From the NCBI RefSeq assembly GCF_004564235.1, contig NZ_SOMN01000006.1, positions 1-64,000 on the forward strand: a DNA stretch of 64,000 nucleotides, in the 5' to 3' direction. This DNA comes from Cohnella luojiensis. Lineage in GTDB: Bacteria > Bacillota > Bacilli > Paenibacillales > Paenibacillaceae. Below the pieces are notes generated by a model, which was given only the letters and a program-made list of their open reading frames with translations, ran no database searches and was not told the DNA's origin. The position numbers and the translations under genes were made by a program. This document shows positions 7,255 through 18,229 of the stretch, piece by piece (the first letter of the stretch is position 1; the number at the start of each line of letters is the position of its first letter).

Positions 7255-9258
7255 TTATGACAATGGTACACCGAAACCCTTGCTGCCCAGCTGAGATGGC
7301 GACGTCAACTGCTCGAGCTTGCGCACGTATTTGCATACCGTCGAAACGTATGTCGCGTGCGACCAAGTCAACGGAGCAACCGAAAGCGGCTCGCCACTCT
7401 CCGGGTGGACTTGCTCGGGAAGGTTGCCTCCGGGCAGCGCGAACGTCGTCGCCTTCTCCAGCGTCCTCTTCGGCTCGGCAAGGTCTTCCGGCGTCTTGGC
7501 CGTCTCGATCTGGAAGTTTGCTACCCACAAAGTACAAATGATCCAAGGATTTCCGGGCACCTTATCGATATCGTCGGATTGTCGGAAGTAATAGTCGTTC
7601 GTGTACCTCGCGATGCCCCCGACCTCGGTATGGATGCGGAGTTTCTCCGAAATCGTCTGCATCGTGCGGGTGACCCGTTCGTCTTCCGCGGGGAAGACGC
7701 CGAATTCGAACAATCCGAACAAGCTGCTCTCGATCGTCATGTCCTTCACCCATCGTCCGTCTTGAAACATAAGACCTCGCGCGTAACGTCCGGCTTCCTC
7801 ATCCCATAGATGCGTTACGATTCCTTGTTTGATCTGCTCCGCCACGACCCGATATTGATCGCTGCGGTCGTAATCCCCGAAGAGGTCGGAGAAATACGCC
7901 GCGGCCATCAAACCCCCGTACACGGAAGCGACCGTATAAGTCCATATTCCGTACCGCTCTTCCCAAAGGTCATAACTTGGCTTAGGCAAACCAAGATCCA
8001 GCTCCATGTATTCGCACAGGAATGCCGATGCTTTCCGGATCAACGTGCTGTATAAGGCTTGCGGAAGCTCGATTTCTCCATGGCGCGCATAGTCTTTCCA
8101 CAGGGCGTACAGCACGAGCGCCGTCTCGTCTTCTTGGATCGGCAGGCGCGGAACGCCTTGCACGACGTAGGGATGCCAACTGGAGCCCACCGTGCCGTCC
8201 GGATTGTATTTATGGTGCAGGTAGCCTTCCGGAGAGAGATTGCGCCCGCAGAAGTGGAAGAACGGCGCGATCGTTCCGTGATAGCCGGCGAGCGACATCG
8301 CATCCGCGATAAGCGCTCCGTCCCGCGGCCACATGTAGCTGTAATGATCCCGGTTGTATTGCAGAATATCGGTATCGTTCGCGGCCATGATGGCTCCCCG
8401 TTCATCGATCTGCGTCCTGACGATGAGCAGGCTGTGCTTGAACTGACGAATAACGTGCGCAGGCAAATCGCCGAAGCTATTCCCCACCCTCGACAGCCAA
8501 TGATTCCAGTAAATAACGATGCGGCTAAGCAGTTTCTCGGGATGGCTCTCCTGCACGTATTGATCGAGCCGCTTCACTTCTTCCATATCCGAGCCGACGG
8601 ACATCCAATAGTAGATCGTCCTCTCGTTGCCGGGAGGCACCATCGTGCGGAAACTGATCGTGCTGTCTACCGAGCCTTGGGAGATGGAATTGCCCATCAG
8701 CTCGCCGTCCTCCGCGTCCCTCCATGTCCCTTCCGCGGACTGGAATCTCTTGATTCCCGTGGAGAATTGATAAATGCCGCCCCTCTCCGATCTTCCGTTG
8801 AACATAAAATAGGAGGAACGCTTGTAGTGAAAGAGAGTACGGTTAGCCGGGTAGAACGCCGCCGTATCCCCGACCTCATTACCGTCGATCATCAGGTCAT
8901 GGTGGAAGAATACCCGGACATCCTTCTCCGTATCGCCCAGATTACGTACAACGACTCGCTTCAGGTAGATGCACTCCCGTTGGTGAATGCCATCGTTAAG
9001 CTGCAGCTCCAACCCTAATCGTTCGTGACGGGCGGTTACATTCGTGACGAGCGAATCGTCGATGTAGCCTAGATCAATGTTCCACTCCGGATCGTCCAAC
9101 CATGCGAAAGCGCCGTCGCACCAGACGCCGAATCTGCAGGCATGTCCGCCTACGTGGTTTAACTGACCTACGAATGGGAAGTAGACATCGCGAATATAAC
9201 AATTGCTGTCCAAGTTGACGAGCATTTTCCCATTTCCAATGACCAGATGTCGAGCCAT
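7255..9258 (-). CDS. Glycoside hydrolase family 15 protein (glucoamylase-like)
   Basis: Start ATG 9258 is set by AAGGAGAGG; 31 extra upstream codons overlap glgA and lack a ribosome site. The protein (667 residues) has an N-terminal beta-sandwich domain (about 1-240) and an (alpha/alpha)6 barrel (about 270-640). Family signatures are visible: NRDHYSYMWPRDGALIADAM, the catalytic acid region SYDLWEERYGIWTYT, and the base region GNLPEQVHPESGEP. There is no signal peptide, so it acts in the cytoplasm, most likely releasing glucose from glycogen or maltodextrin. It is the last gene of the glycogen operon, 16 bases after glgA, where glgP often sits. Another alpha-glucoside specificity is possible. 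Confidence 0.9.
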   Translation of the reverse strand: MARHLVIGNGKMLVNLDSNCYIRDVYFPFVGQLNHVGGHACRFGVWCDGAFAWLDDPEWNIDLGYIDDSLVTNVTARHERLGLELQLNDGIHQRECIYLKRVVVRNLGDTEKDVRVFFHHDLMIDGNEVGDTAAFYPANRTLFHYKRSSYFMFNGRSERGGIYQFSTGIKRFQSAEGTWRDAEDGELMGNSISQGSVDSTISFRTMVPPGNERTIYYWMSVGSDMEEVKRLDQYVQESHPEKLLSRIVIYWNHWLSRVGNSFGDLPAHVIRQFKHSLLIVRTQIDERGAIMAANDTDILQYNRDHYSYMWPRDGALIADAMSLAGYHGTIAPFFHFCGRNLSPEGYLHHKYNPDGTVGSSWHPYVVQGVPRLPIQEDETALVLYALWKDYARHGEIELPQALYSTLIRKASAFLCEYMELDLGLPKPSYDLWEERYGIWTYTVASVYGGLMAAAYFSDLFGDYDRSDQYRVVAEQIKQGIVTHLWDEEAGRYARGLMFQDGRWVKDMTIESSLFGLFEFGVFPAEDERVTRTMQTISEKLRIHTEVGGIARYTNDYYFRQSDDIDKVPGNPWIICTLWVANFQIETAKTPEDLAEPKRTLEKATTFALPGGNLPEQVHPESGEPLSVAPLTWSHATYVSTVCKYVRKLEQLTSPSQLGSKGFGVPLS

Positions 9259-9274
9259 GCCAATCCTCTCCTTC

Positions 9275-10702
9275 TTAGATGACGAGTTCGCGGTATAGTC
9301 GGTAATACAATCTTGCCGAGGCATCCCAGCCGTAATCTTTCTTAGCGCCATTGTCTACGATCTTAATCCAGTGCTCTTCCTTGCCGTAGAAGGACAGCGC
9401 CCGCCGAACCGTATAGAGTAAATCGTGCGCGGTAGCCGGACCGAAGGTAAATCCGGTCCCTGTTCCGGTATATTCGTTATACGGCTCCACCGTGTCGCGC
9501 AACCCCCCTGTCTCCCGAACGATCGGAACGCTACGGTAACGCAGCGCGATAAGCTGGCTTAAGCCGCAGGGCTCGAACCGGGAAGGCATGAGATACATAT
9601 CGGAAGCCGCGTATACGCGACGAGCCAAACCTTCGTTAAAGCCGAACCATAGCGCGATCTTATCGCGATGGGCAAGATGCGCTTCTCGCAGCATGGCTTC
9701 GATATTCGGCTCTCCCGAGCCGAGGATAACGAGCTGTAGATTCTCCTTCATCAAAGCGGGCATGATGACTCCGATCAGATCAAAGCCCTTCTGTCCGGTC
9801 AGTCTCGATACGATCCCGATCATCGGAACGGCCTCATCGACCGGCAAGCCGAGCTCCTTTTGCAGCGCGGTTTTATTCTGATGCTTCTTAGCTATGGAAT
9901 TCCGGTACGGAAAAGCCAAATGCGGATCGTTCATCGGATCGTAGACTTCCGTATCGATTCCGTTCAGGATCCCCCATAGGTCGTGAGACCTCTGCCGGAT
10001 TACTCCGTCCAGCTTCTCGCCGTAAGCCTCCGTTTGAATTTCGTAGGCATAGGTATTGCTGACGGTAGACAGCTTGTCCGCAAAGCGAAGCCCTGCTTTC
10101 ATGCAACTCGCCGAGCCGTAAAATTCAAGGCTGTCTTCCGTAAAGGAATCGTCACCGGTAGCTAACAGATCCTGCAGCAGGTCGCGCGAGAACACGCCCT
10201 GATATTGCAGGTTATGGATCGTGAATACCGTTCGGATATCCCGGTAACCCGGCCGATTGGCATATCTGGTCTTGAGCAGGAACGGAACGAGACCCGTCTG
10301 CCAGTCATGGCAATGGATGATATCCGGAAGCACGTCCAGCTTGTCCAGCATCTCAAGCACGGCGAAGCTGAAGAAGGCAAACCGTTCCGCCTCGTCCCCG
10401 TAGCCATATAAGTAACCCCGCTTGAAATAAAACTCATTGTCGATAAGAAGGAATCGCACGCCATCTACGGTTACCTCCTGAATGCCGCAGTACTGCCTGC
10501 GCCAGCCAAGCTGTACTTCCATGACCGCAATCGTGCTAACCGCATCGGCGATCGCCTTCGGGATCTCCCCGTATTTAGGCAACACTACGGTTACGTCCAC
10601 GCCGCGCTTCGCAAGCGCTTTGGGAAGAGCGCCGACAACGTCGGCAAGCCCTCCGGTCTTCACGAGCGGCATCGCTTCGGATGCCGCGAACATTACCCGC
10701 AT
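9275..10702 (-). CDS. glgA: Glycogen synthase (ADP-glucose)
   Basis: This GT5 enzyme extends alpha-1,4-glucan chains from ADP-glucose. The 475-residue length is typical. The N-terminal ADP-glucose loop KTGGLADVVGALP (about residue 15) is present, as is the C-terminal EPCGLSQLIALRYRSVPIVRETGGL signature (about 375-400). It starts 17 bases after the glgD stop, with AAGGGTGG upstream of the ATG. It is the fourth gene of the minus-strand operon glgB-C-D-A-GH15. Confidence 0.96.
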   Translation of the reverse strand: MRVMFAASEAMPLVKTGGLADVVGALPKALAKRGVDVTVVLPKYGEIPKAIADAVSTIAVMEVQLGWRRQYCGIQEVTVDGVRFLLIDNEFYFKRGYLYGYGDEAERFAFFSFAVLEMLDKLDVLPDIIHCHDWQTGLVPFLLKTRYANRPGYRDIRTVFTIHNLQYQGVFSRDLLQDLLATGDDSFTEDSLEFYGSASCMKAGLRFADKLSTVSNTYAYEIQTEAYGEKLDGVIRQRSHDLWGILNGIDTEVYDPMNDPHLAFPYRNSIAKKHQNKTALQKELGLPVDEAVPMIGIVSRLTGQKGFDLIGVIMPALMKENLQLVILGSGEPNIEAMLREAHLAHRDKIALWFGFNEGLARRVYAASDMYLMPSRFEPCGLSQLIALRYRSVPIVRETGGLRDTVEPYNEYTGTGTGFTFGPATAHDLLYTVRRALSFYGKEEHWIKIVDNGAKKDYGWDASARLYYRLYRELVI

Positions 10703-10719
10703 GAGTCCACCCTTTCCGA

Positions 10720-11832
10720 TTATATGACTTTCCGCTTCAGAGCGATGAACGGCATTTCGGCAGAGCCTTTCAATTGCTGCAAGGCGCGAATCTCGACTTC
10801 CTTATCGAGGATGCAGTTTTCAAGGGAACCGTCTTCGCCGACTACGCCATTCTGCATCACGATGCTATTGCGCACGACGGCTCCTCTGGCAATTTTAACT
10901 CCGCGGAACAAGATGCTGTTGTATACGGTCCCTTCGATATCGCAGCCATTGGCGATCAGGGAATGCGAGACGTCTGCGCCGTTGCGGTAATGCGTCGGAG
11001 GCTCGTCCTTGACCTTCGTGTAGATGGAGCCCGGCTTGAAAAATAGCTCTTTCCATATCTCAGGCTGCAGCAGCTCCATGCTGTGCTGGTAATAGGCGGC
11101 AATGTTATTGACGACTCCAAGCACGCCCTCGTGCATGTAGGCGTTCACCTGAAGCTGATTCAAACGCGACAAGATCGAATGACGGACGAAATGATCGCGG
11201 CCTTGCGCGAGCGACGTCTCAACCAGGTCAAGCAATAGATCCTTGCTCAGAACGTACATTTCCATGGATACAACGTTGCTGTCCAGCCTGCCGAAATGGT
11301 CCTGCATCTCGACTATCCGGCCTGCGCCGTCCACCATTGCCTTCCGGGCTAGACCGGGCAATCCTTCCGGACTTCTCTTGCAAACGACGGTAATGTCCGC
11401 TCCCGTTTCCCGATGCTGATCGAGCACTTTGGCAAAATCCACGTTGCAAACCATATGGCTGCGGGAAATGACGACGTATTCCAGAGGGCTGCGGGCAAAA
11501 TAATCGCGGTTCCGATAAAAATGATATAAATCGCCTTTGCCGAAATCCGTTTGATCCTCCATCGATGGCGGCAACACGAATAATCCGCTCTGCTTGCGAT
11601 GCAAATCCCAATTGCTGCCCGAGCCCAGATGATCCATGAGCGAACGGAATTTACGGTGCGCGAACACCGCTACTTTCGGAATGCCGGAATTAACCATGGA
11701 GGAAAGCGTGAAGTCTATAAGCCGATAACGGCCTCCGAACGGCACCGTCGCCAAGCAACGGTTAGCTGTCAGTGCTTCCATCTCGTCCGCTTCGTGGATA
11801 AGATTAACGACCCCCATCATTGGCAGTTTCAT
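10720..11832 (-). CDS. glgD: ADP-glucose pyrophosphorylase regulatory subunit GlgD
   Basis: This 370-residue homologue of GlgC has the nucleotidyltransferase fold ([21 protein letters not shown]) and the C-terminal left-handed beta-helix. Like other GlgD proteins it lacks the GGEGRRL-type catalytic loop (it has [14 protein letters not shown] instead), so it is expected to be non-catalytic and to modulate GlgC in a heterotetramer. Its ATG overlaps the glgC stop by four bases (ATGA), which suggests translational coupling and near-equal subunit amounts. Confidence 0.94.
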   Translation of the reverse strand: MKLPMMGVVNLIHEADEMEALTANRCLATVPFGGRYRLIDFTLSSMVNSGIPKVAVFAHRKFRSLMDHLGSGSNWDLHRKQSGLFVLPPSMEDQTDFGKGDLYHFYRNRDYFARSPLEYVVISRSHMVCNVDFAKVLDQHRETGADITVVCKRSPEGLPGLARKAMVDGAGRIVEMQDHFGRLDSNVVSMEMYVLSKDLLLDLVETSLAQGRDHFVRHSILSRLNQLQVNAYMHEGVLGVVNNIAAYYQHSMELLQPEIWKELFFKPGSIYTKVKDEPPTHYRNGADVSHSLIANGCDIEGTVYNSILFRGVKIARGAVVRNSIVMQNGVVGEDGSLENCILDKEVEIRALQQLKGSAEMPFIALKRKVI

Positions 11833-12995
11833 ACCGGCTCCGCCTCCTTAAGTTCCGCCTCCGGGCGGATCGTTTCCCCGCTGCCCACTACCGCGATATC
11901 TTCGGCTTCAACGCTTCCCACCAGACACCCATCCCCAACGACGGCGCCTTCTCCAACTATCGCCCGGATGATTCGGGCATCCTTGCCGATTATCGCGCCC
12001 GGCATGAGGATGGAATCCTCGACGAGACTGCCTTCCCCAACCCTTGCCCCATGAAAGAGCACCGAGCGGTTCACTTGGCCTTCTACCACGCAGCCTTCAT
12101 TAATTAAAGAACCTTGCACTTTAGCGGTGGGAGCAATGTATTGGGCCGGCTGATTCGGGCTCGCGGAGAATATCCGCCAAGATCGGTCGTTCAAGCGCAA
12201 AGAAGGCTTATCTTCAAGCAGATCCATATTCGCTTCCCATAAGCTATCGATCGTGCCGACATCCTTCCAATAGTCGTTGAATTGGTAGGAGAACAAGCGG
12301 GCCCCGTCTCCAAGCAACGTCGGGATCACGTCCTTGCCGAAATCGTTGGACGATAATCGTTCCGCCTCATCGCGAATGAGCGCCTCTTTCAGAACCTGCC
12401 AATTAAACATATATACGCCCATAGACGCTAGATTGCTAGCCGGTTTCTTCGGCTTTTCGGCGAATTCGACGACCCTTCCGTCCTCGTCCACGCTTAGGAT
12501 GCCGAATCTGCTAGCTTCAGCCCACGGAACGCTAATGACGGCTATCGTCGCGTCCGCGCGATTTTGCTTGTGAGCGTCAAGGAGAAGGTCGTAATTCATT
12601 TTGTAAATGTGATCTCCGGAGATGATGAGGACGTATTCGGGATCGTATCTTTCTATGAAACCTAAATTTTGATAGATCGCGTTAGCCGTCCCTTTATACC
12701 AAGTACCGCCCTTCTGGCGAACATACGGAGGCAGGACATGCATTCCGCCTTCCCGGCGATCCAGTCCCCAAGGGGTTCCGATTCCCAGGTGCTGGGTTAA
12801 TACTAACGGCTGATATTGGGTGAGCACTCCAACGGTTTCGATTCCGGAATGCACGCAATTGCTTAGCGTAAAGTCGATAATGCGGTATTTGCCTCCGAAA
12901 TGTACGGCCGGTTTGGCCAAATCTTTAGTCAGAACGCCTAAACGGCGACCCTCCCCGCCAGCTAGTAACATGGCAATGCACTCATTCTTGCGCAT
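11829..12995 (-). CDS. glgC: Glucose-1-phosphate adenylyltransferase (ADP-glucose pyrophosphorylase)
   Basis: This enzyme makes ADP-glucose from ATP and glucose-1-phosphate, the committed step of glycogen synthesis. The catalytic loop [21 protein letters not shown] lies at the N terminus, [10 protein letters not shown] and [10 protein letters not shown] further on, and the beta-helix at the C terminus. The ATG at 12995 is preferred because GGGGAGGAG lies about 10 bases away; earlier GTG and ATG codons are too close to it. It follows glgB and overlaps glgD. Confidence 0.95.
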   Translation of the reverse strand: MRKNECIAMLLAGGEGRRLGVLTKDLAKPAVHFGGKYRIIDFTLSNCVHSGIETVGVLTQYQPLVLTQHLGIGTPWGLDRREGGMHVLPPYVRQKGGTWYKGTANAIYQNLGFIERYDPEYVLIISGDHIYKMNYDLLLDAHKQNRADATIAVISVPWAEASRFGILSVDEDGRVVEFAEKPKKPASNLASMGVYMFNWQVLKEALIRDEAERLSSNDFGKDVIPTLLGDGARLFSYQFNDYWKDVGTIDSLWEANMDLLEDKPSLRLNDRSWRIFSASPNQPAQYIAPTAKVQGSLINEGCVVEGQVNRSVLFHGARVGEGSLVEDSILMPGAIIGKDARIIRAIVGEGAVVGDGCLVGSVEAEDIAVVGSGETIRPEAELKEAEPV

Positions 12996-13064
12996 GAACA
13001 TCACTCCTCCCCTAGTAAAACGGCTTCACCGCCCTAAACGATGTCACGCGTTCGTATCAAGCAT

Positions 13065-14969
13065 TCATCTCTCTGATAGCCATAGCTGGGTGGATAATGC
13101 GGGAACGGGAACTTCAATACTGTGAGATTTGCCATGGAGCGGAATCGTCTGGGCGGTAACTCGAATTGGCATTTCCATGCCGCTTCCTCCGTAATCAGCC
13201 TCGTCGCTATTCAATAAAAGACGATAACTTCCGGATTGCGACACTCCGATTCGATAAACGGGATGATTCTCCCTTGAAAAGTTGCAAACCGTTACGATGG
13301 GACAATCGGATGACTTATCGTTGCGCTGGAACGAAAGCATGCATTGCGAGGCGTTGTTGACGTCAATCCACTCGAAGCCTTCCTGCTTGTGATCGCCCTC
13401 CCATAAAGCCCTATGATTCAGGTAAAGGAGATTAAGATCCCTTACATACCGCCGCATGCTGTCATGCAGGGGGTATTGAAGGAGGATCCAATCGAGTCCG
13501 GCATAATCCTTCCATTCTTCGAACTGGCCGAATTCACCGCCCATGAACAGCAACTTCTTGCCGGGATGGGTCATCCAGTAACCGTAGAATAAACGCAGGT
13601 TGGCGAATTTCTCCTGATAAGTGCCGGGCATCTTATTGAGCATGGAGCGCTTGCCGTGAACGACTTCGTCGTGCGATAGAGGTAAAACGTAATTTTCGGA
13701 GAATGCATAGTGAAGAGAGAACGTGATAAGAGAATGGCGGGAAGATCTATGGGCAGGGTCGGTCTCCATATAGCGGAGCATGTCGTTCATCCAACCCATA
13801 TTCCATTTGTAGTTGAATCCAAGGCCGCCGAGATAGGTAGGCGAAGTCACCCCCGGATAAGAGGATGAATCTTCGGCCATCATGAGGCTCTCGGGATAAT
13901 AGAGAAAGACGGTTTCATTAAGCTTGCGCAGAAAATGAAGGGCTTCGACGTCCTCGGTTCCGCCGTAACGGTTAACCGTTCGCATCGATTCGGGTTTGTC
14001 GAAATTCAATTCGATCATGCTGGCGACGGCATCCACCCTTAAACCGTCGATATGGTAGACATCCAACCAGAATAGGGCGTTGGAGAGGAGAAAGCTTTGC
14101 ACTTGCGGTTTGCCGAAGTCGAAGGCCAGAGTTCCCCATTGCGGCTTCTCCGCTCGGCGGTAGTCTTCATTCTCGAACAGCGGCGATCCGTCGAAGAGCC
14201 TCAAGCCATGGTCATCCTTGCAGAAGTGGCCGCACACCCAATCCAGCAACACGCCGATTCCCCGCTGATGACAGCGCTCGATTAGGATCTTCAGCCCTTC
14301 CGCCGGACCGTAGCGGCTTGTTGCCGCATAATATCCCGTTGCCTGATAACCCCACGACCGGTCAAGCGGATGCTCGGTTAGCGGCAACACTTCGATATGG
14401 GTGAAACCCATAGAACATACATAGTCGACAAGCTCATGCGCAAGCTGCTCGTAGTCGCGGAATTGCTCCGGAGCGTCCATTCGCCAGGAGGCAAGATGAA
14501 CCTCGTAGATCAGCATCGGCTTCTCATAGGGCGGATTGACCTTTCTATCAGCCATCCACTCCCGATCCTGCCAGACGTGATGATGAATCGAGGTAACAAT
14601 GGAGGCGGTATTCGGACGCAGCTCGCTTTGAAACCCGAAAGGATCGGATTTCAGCTGCCGTTCCCCTTTCTCGCCTATGATCTCGTACTTGTAACGGGCG
14701 CCTTCGCCTATGCCGGGACCAAACCCGGCCCATATGCCGGTCGTCCCAACCTGCGCCATGTTCACGATGCGATTGTTGCCGTTCCACCCGTTGAAGTCGC
14801 CGATGACCGCAACCTCTCTGGCATGCGGCGCCCATACAACAAAACGGACGCCCGTGCTGCCTTCGATTTCCATGGGATGAGCCCCGAATGTACGATAGGC
14901 ACGAAACAGCTGCCCGGTATTGAACAGGTACAGGTCGTCGGATGAAACCAAAGCCGGCGAAGCCTGCAT
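13065..14969 (-). CDS. glgB: 1,4-alpha-glucan branching enzyme
   Basis: This GH13 enzyme introduces alpha-1,6 branches into glycogen. The 634-residue protein has the CBM48 domain (about 25-115, [22 protein letters not shown]) and the GH13 barrel with nucleophile region [10 protein letters not shown], acid/base region [13 protein letters not shown] and stabiliser region [13 protein letters not shown], then a C-terminal beta domain. GGGAGGT lies nine bases before the ATG. It is the first gene of the operon, so the promoter must lie in 14970-15294. Confidence 0.96.
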   Translation of the reverse strand: MQASPALVSSDDLYLFNTGQLFRAYRTFGAHPMEIEGSTGVRFVVWAPHAREVAVIGDFNGWNGNNRIVNMAQVGTTGIWAGFGPGIGEGARYKYEIIGEKGERQLKSDPFGFQSELRPNTASIVTSIHHHVWQDREWMADRKVNPPYEKPMLIYEVHLASWRMDAPEQFRDYEQLAHELVDYVCSMGFTHIEVLPLTEHPLDRSWGYQATGYYAATSRYGPAEGLKILIERCHQRGIGVLLDWVCGHFCKDDHGLRLFDGSPLFENEDYRRAEKPQWGTLAFDFGKPQVQSFLLSNALFWLDVYHIDGLRVDAVASMIELNFDKPESMRTVNRYGGTEDVEALHFLRKLNETVFLYYPESLMMAEDSSSYPGVTSPTYLGGLGFNYKWNMGWMNDMLRYMETDPAHRSSRHSLITFSLHYAFSENYVLPLSHDEVVHGKRSMLNKMPGTYQEKFANLRLFYGYWMTHPGKKLLFMGGEFGQFEEWKDYAGLDWILLQYPLHDSMRRYVRDLNLLYLNHRALWEGDHKQEGFEWIDVNNASQCMLSFQRNDKSSDCPIVTVCNFSRENHPVYRIGVSQSGSYRLLLNSDEADYGGSGMEMPIRVTAQTIPLHGKSHSIEVPVPALSTQLWLSER

Positions 14970-15294
14970 GCAAAGTCACCTCCCGACGGATAGGGCCTAC
15001 TGTAGAGCGCAAAATTTAATCTCTAATCATTAACCGCGTTAACTATTTGTTAACATTCCTAACAATTTACACGAAACTTACATTTATTATAGCGAATATT
15101 ATGAAAAGATTCACCCCATTTTCAAAAAAGTCGTAAGAAAGTTCGCGGTTTCGACTCCACGATTTTCTATGTTTATGACGGATGGGTCATTCGTATTCCC
15201 TATGTTATTTTCTTGTTAACGTTTAAATTCAGATCAGGTTGAGTTAAATTTGAATTAACGGGATCGGAAAATCATATCGAGGAAGAGGTTCACT
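14970..15294. promoter_or_regulatory. Divergent intergenic region, glgB / AI-2E-type gene
   Basis: This 325-bp AT-rich spacer must hold the glycogen operon promoter (minus) and that of the membrane protein (plus). Two GTTAAC hexamers lie close together near 15030-15055 and another near 15218, with TTAAT boxes around them. No consensus -35/-10 pair stands out, and I see no gene. Confidence 0.5.
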
Positions 15295-16410
15295 ATGCCG
15301 CAAGGAAAATGGTTTCGCATCGGTTACGGCTTTATCGTCATTCTGCTCATCGCCTACCTGGCTTCGATGGTTGATTATCTATTCGATCCGATTGGCGCGG
15401 CGCTCGCGGCATTGTTCGTTCCCATCGTTCTTTCGGGGATGTTTTACTACATGTTTCGCCCCCCCGTTCGCTTTTTGGCGAGGCGGTTACCGCTTTCGCT
15501 GGCGATCGTGATCGTTTATCTGGCCGTGCTCGGGCTTATTTTCTTATTCTCCATGTTGATTTGGCCTCCGATCCGCGAGCAGTCCTTCACTCTCGTACAG
15601 AATTTCCCGGACATCGTTAAATCCGTCGGAGATTGGCTTACCTCGATGCAGAAGCATCAATGGGTGCAAGATATCAGCAAGGACGACACCTTCTCGACGG
15701 AAAATTTATCTTCCCAGTTGTCGACGACGCTTAAAGATGTATTGAATTCGATTGTCGGAAGCGTCCGAAGCCTATTCAATATGATCATGAACTTCTTCTT
15801 GTTGCTCGGGCTCGTTCCGTTTATTATTTACTACATGCTGAAGGACGGGAACAAATTTCCGGCGCTCGTTCTTAGGATGCTTCCCAATCGCTTGCATAAC
15901 GAGGCGCTTACCACCCTGAAGGAAATCGACGCGTCTATCGGATCGTTTATCTTAGGCAAAGTAATCACCTCGCTCGTCATAGGCACGCTAACCTTCTGCG
16001 GATATCTCGTTATCGATCTTCCCTATCCGTTGTTGCTGGGGCTCGTCGCGGCGATTACGAACGTCATTCCCTATCTCGGACCGTTGCTTGCGGCCATCCC
16101 TACCGTTATCGTTGCGCTCACGGTCTCGCCGGTCGCGGTGCTGCAGGTATGCGCGATCATCATTATCTCCAACCAGATCGAATCCAATATTATCGGACCC
16201 AAGATCATGGGCAAGCAGCTCAACGTTCATCCGCTGACCATTATGTTGCTCGTAATCGGCGCCAGCGCCATCATCGGGCCGATTGGGATGGTCTTCGTCG
16301 TGCCCGCGTACGCCATCCTTAAGATCATCGCGATCAGGATCTATAATTTCAACAAGAACAATCGGATAGATAAGGAACCTAACTTGCTGTCACCTCCTCC
16401 GAGGATGTGA
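15295..16410 (+). CDS. AI-2E family transporter-like membrane protein
   Basis: This 371-residue protein has about eight transmembrane segments arranged as in the AI-2E/PerM (UPF0118) family, with a polar central region (about 100-155). The family signature around IVPFIIYYMLKDG and IPYLGPLLAAIPT (about 170-270) is present. Members export autoinducer-2 or act as ion antiporters, but most Firmicute paralogues are uncharacterised, so the substrate here is open. GAGGAAGAGG precedes the ATG. It is divergent from glgB and stands alone. Confidence 0.85.
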   Translation: MPQGKWFRIGYGFIVILLIAYLASMVDYLFDPIGAALAALFVPIVLSGMFYYMFRPPVRFLARRLPLSLAIVIVYLAVLGLIFLFSMLIWPPIREQSFTLVQNFPDIVKSVGDWLTSMQKHQWVQDISKDDTFSTENLSSQLSTTLKDVLNSIVGSVRSLFNMIMNFFLLLGLVPFIIYYMLKDGNKFPALVLRMLPNRLHNEALTTLKEIDASIGSFILGKVITSLVIGTLTFCGYLVIDLPYPLLLGLVAAITNVIPYLGPLLAAIPTVIVALTVSPVAVLQVCAIIIISNQIESNIIGPKIMGKQLNVHPLTIMLLVIGASAIIGPIGMVFVVPAYAILKIIAIRIYNFNKNNRIDKEPNLLSPPPRM

Positions 16411-16482
16411 CTATTTTGTTACCATCCCAGCTCCATTTGCCCACGGAAGGCCGAGTTAAGTCGCTTTCGTTACTCCCTCCAT

Positions 16483-16520
16483 GTAAAAACACCCCAATTT
16501 CATAAAAAATCGGGGTGTTA
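16483..16520 (-). terminator. Terminator of araA (possibly bidirectional)
   Basis: AACACCCCGATTTTTTATGA is followed by the matching arm TTGGGGTGTTTTTA on the minus strand, a 10-bp stem with a T tail, just after the araA stop. The convergent upstream gene could use the opposite strand. Confidence 0.8.
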
Positions 16521-16534
16521 CGATTAAATAACCT

Positions 16535-18019
16535 CTATTTCCAAGCCATCTGACTCCAACGAAGCTCGTTGCGGAATTGAACCGGATTCGTGTTCTTGTC
16601 GATCACGACGCACTCGATGCCGACGATCTCCGCGAAATCGAGCATTTGCTCGGTCGTAACGGCAAAGGAATATACAGTATGATGCGCTCCTCCTGCCAAT
16701 ATCCACGCTTCCGCTCCTTGTTGCAGCGATGGCTGCGGCTTCCACAGAACGCGCGCGACCGGAAGCTTCGGCATCGCTTTATCGACTTTTACGCCGTCCA
16801 CTTCGTTAACGATCATGCGGAAACGGTTACCCATATCGACCACGGATACGTTAATCGCCGCTCCGCCCTTGCCGTCGAACACGATGCGGGCCGGGTCGGC
16901 TTTTCCGCCGATTCCGAGCGGATGCACTTCGATGCGAGGCTTAGAGGCTGCCAATGTCGGGCAAATCTCGAGCATGTGCGCGCCCAGGACCAGCTCATTG
17001 CCCGGCTCGAAGTGATACGTGTAATCTTCCATGAAAGAAGTATCTACTCCGCCGGCAATGATTTTCACCAGGCGCGTAAGCGCCGCCGTTTTCCAATCGC
17101 CTTCCCCTGCGAATCCGTAGCCTTGCTCCATCAAACGTTGAACGGCAAGGCCGGGCAATTGCTCCAACCCGTGCAAATCCTCGAACGTCGTCGTGAACGC
17201 GGTAAACCCGCCTTCCTCAAGGAACGACTTTAGCGCAAGCTCGATACGCGCTTGATAGGCGATAGCGCTTCGAACGGGACCATCCGTGCGTCCTTCTTCG
17301 ACGATATCGTATTTATCCGCGTACTCCGCCAGTAGTTCATTTACCGCTTCATCCGACACCGCGTTGACGCGCGCAACGAGATCCCCAACGCCGTAGCCGT
17401 TAACCGCCCAGCCGAATTTGATTTGCGCTTCGACTTTATCGCCTTCGGTTACAGCCACTTGCCTCATGTTGTCTCCGAATCTGGCTACTTTCAATTGACG
17501 GCTTTCCGCATAGGCCGCCGCCGTTCGAACCCATCCGCCGATGCGGCCGCGAACTTGCGGATCCTGCCAATGGCCGACAACCACCTTACGCGCGATTCCC
17601 ATGCGGGCGCCGATAAAGCCGTACTCCCGATCCCCGTGCGCGGCTTGATTCGTATTCATGAAATCCATATCGATCGATTCCCAAGGGATATCGCGGTTAT
17701 ATTGCGTATGCAGGTGAAGAAGCGGCTTGCGCAGCTCGGTCAAACCGGCGATCCACATCTTTGCCGGGGAGAACGTATGCATCCACGTGATAATGCCCGC
17801 ACAGGACTCATCGGAGTTCGCCTCGATGCAGATTTTACGGATTTCTTCCGGAGTCTTAACGACCGGCTTAAATATAATCGGGAATGGAATGCTAGTATCG
17901 CTTGCCAACCCTTCGGCCATTTCCCGGGAGTGGGAAGCGACCTCCTCCAACGTCTCCGGACCGTAAAGATGCTGGCTGCCCGTAATAAACCAGAATACGC
18001 AGGGCTTTAATTGCAACAT
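16535..18019 (-). CDS. araA: L-arabinose isomerase
   Basis: This cytoplasmic enzyme converts L-arabinose to L-ribulose using Mn2+. The 494-residue length is standard. Metal and catalytic positions appear in [10 protein letters not shown] (Glu), [10 protein letters not shown] (Glu), [12 protein letters not shown] (His) and [10 protein letters not shown] (His). Start ATG follows AGGAGG. It stands alone here: araB and araD are not in the window. AraR-like boxes upstream fit arabinose induction, and the GH51 arabinofuranosidase at 41928 would supply the sugar. Confidence 0.97.
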   Translation of the reverse strand: MLQLKPCVFWFITGSQHLYGPETLEEVASHSREMAEGLASDTSIPFPIIFKPVVKTPEEIRKICIEANSDESCAGIITWMHTFSPAKMWIAGLTELRKPLLHLHTQYNRDIPWESIDMDFMNTNQAAHGDREYGFIGARMGIARKVVVGHWQDPQVRGRIGGWVRTAAAYAESRQLKVARFGDNMRQVAVTEGDKVEAQIKFGWAVNGYGVGDLVARVNAVSDEAVNELLAEYADKYDIVEEGRTDGPVRSAIAYQARIELALKSFLEEGGFTAFTTTFEDLHGLEQLPGLAVQRLMEQGYGFAGEGDWKTAALTRLVKIIAGGVDTSFMEDYTYHFEPGNELVLGAHMLEICPTLAASKPRIEVHPLGIGGKADPARIVFDGKGGAAINVSVVDMGNRFRMIVNEVDGVKVDKAMPKLPVARVLWKPQPSLQQGAEAWILAGGAHHTVYSFAVTTEQMLDFAEIVGIECVVIDKNTNPVQFRNELRWSQMAWK

Positions 18020-18053
18020 AAGATAATCCTCCTAAGTATGAGTTATGAATATA

Positions 18054-18070
18054 ACTTGTACGTACATGAT
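18054..18070. promoter_or_regulatory. AraR-like operator 1
   Basis: ACTTGTACGTACATGAT closely matches the Bacillus subtilis AraR box (core TTGTACGTACAA). It lies about 35 bases upstream of the araA start, where a repressor would block initiation. Confidence 0.7.
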
Positions 18071-18163
18071 TACAGACTTATTTTACAGCTACATTAAGCT
18101 TATTACAACATAATTAAATGATAATCCCATAAAGTTGTTCCTGAATACGTTCCTAAATGTTCA

Positions 18164-18180
18164 TGTTGTACATACGAGTT
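18164..18180. promoter_or_regulatory. AraR-like operator 2 (weaker)
   Basis: TGTTGTACATACGAGTT is a degraded AraR box about 110 bp upstream of the first. Paired boxes allow cooperative binding and looping in the known Bacillus ara system. Assignment is by similarity only. Confidence 0.5.
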
Positions 18181-18189
18181 ATTGTCGCA

Positions 18190-18224
18190 AAAAAAAGAAA
18201 CCGCCAATGAGACGGTTTCCGGCT
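18190..18224 (-). terminator. Terminator of the DUF3892 gene
   Basis: The minus strand forms GGAAACCG-tctcattgg-CGGTTTC followed by eight T, just after the stop codon. Confidence 0.85.
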
Positions 18225-18229
18225 AACCA

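Noticed and set aside
8059..9018. Long ORF (319 codons) on the plus strand opposite the GH15 gene
   Set aside because: It is antisense to clearly conserved GH15 sequence, has no ribosome site or family resemblance, and is a frame shadow.
17423..18010. 195-codon ORF on the plus strand opposite araA
   Set aside because: It is a shadow of the conserved araA frame, without start signals.
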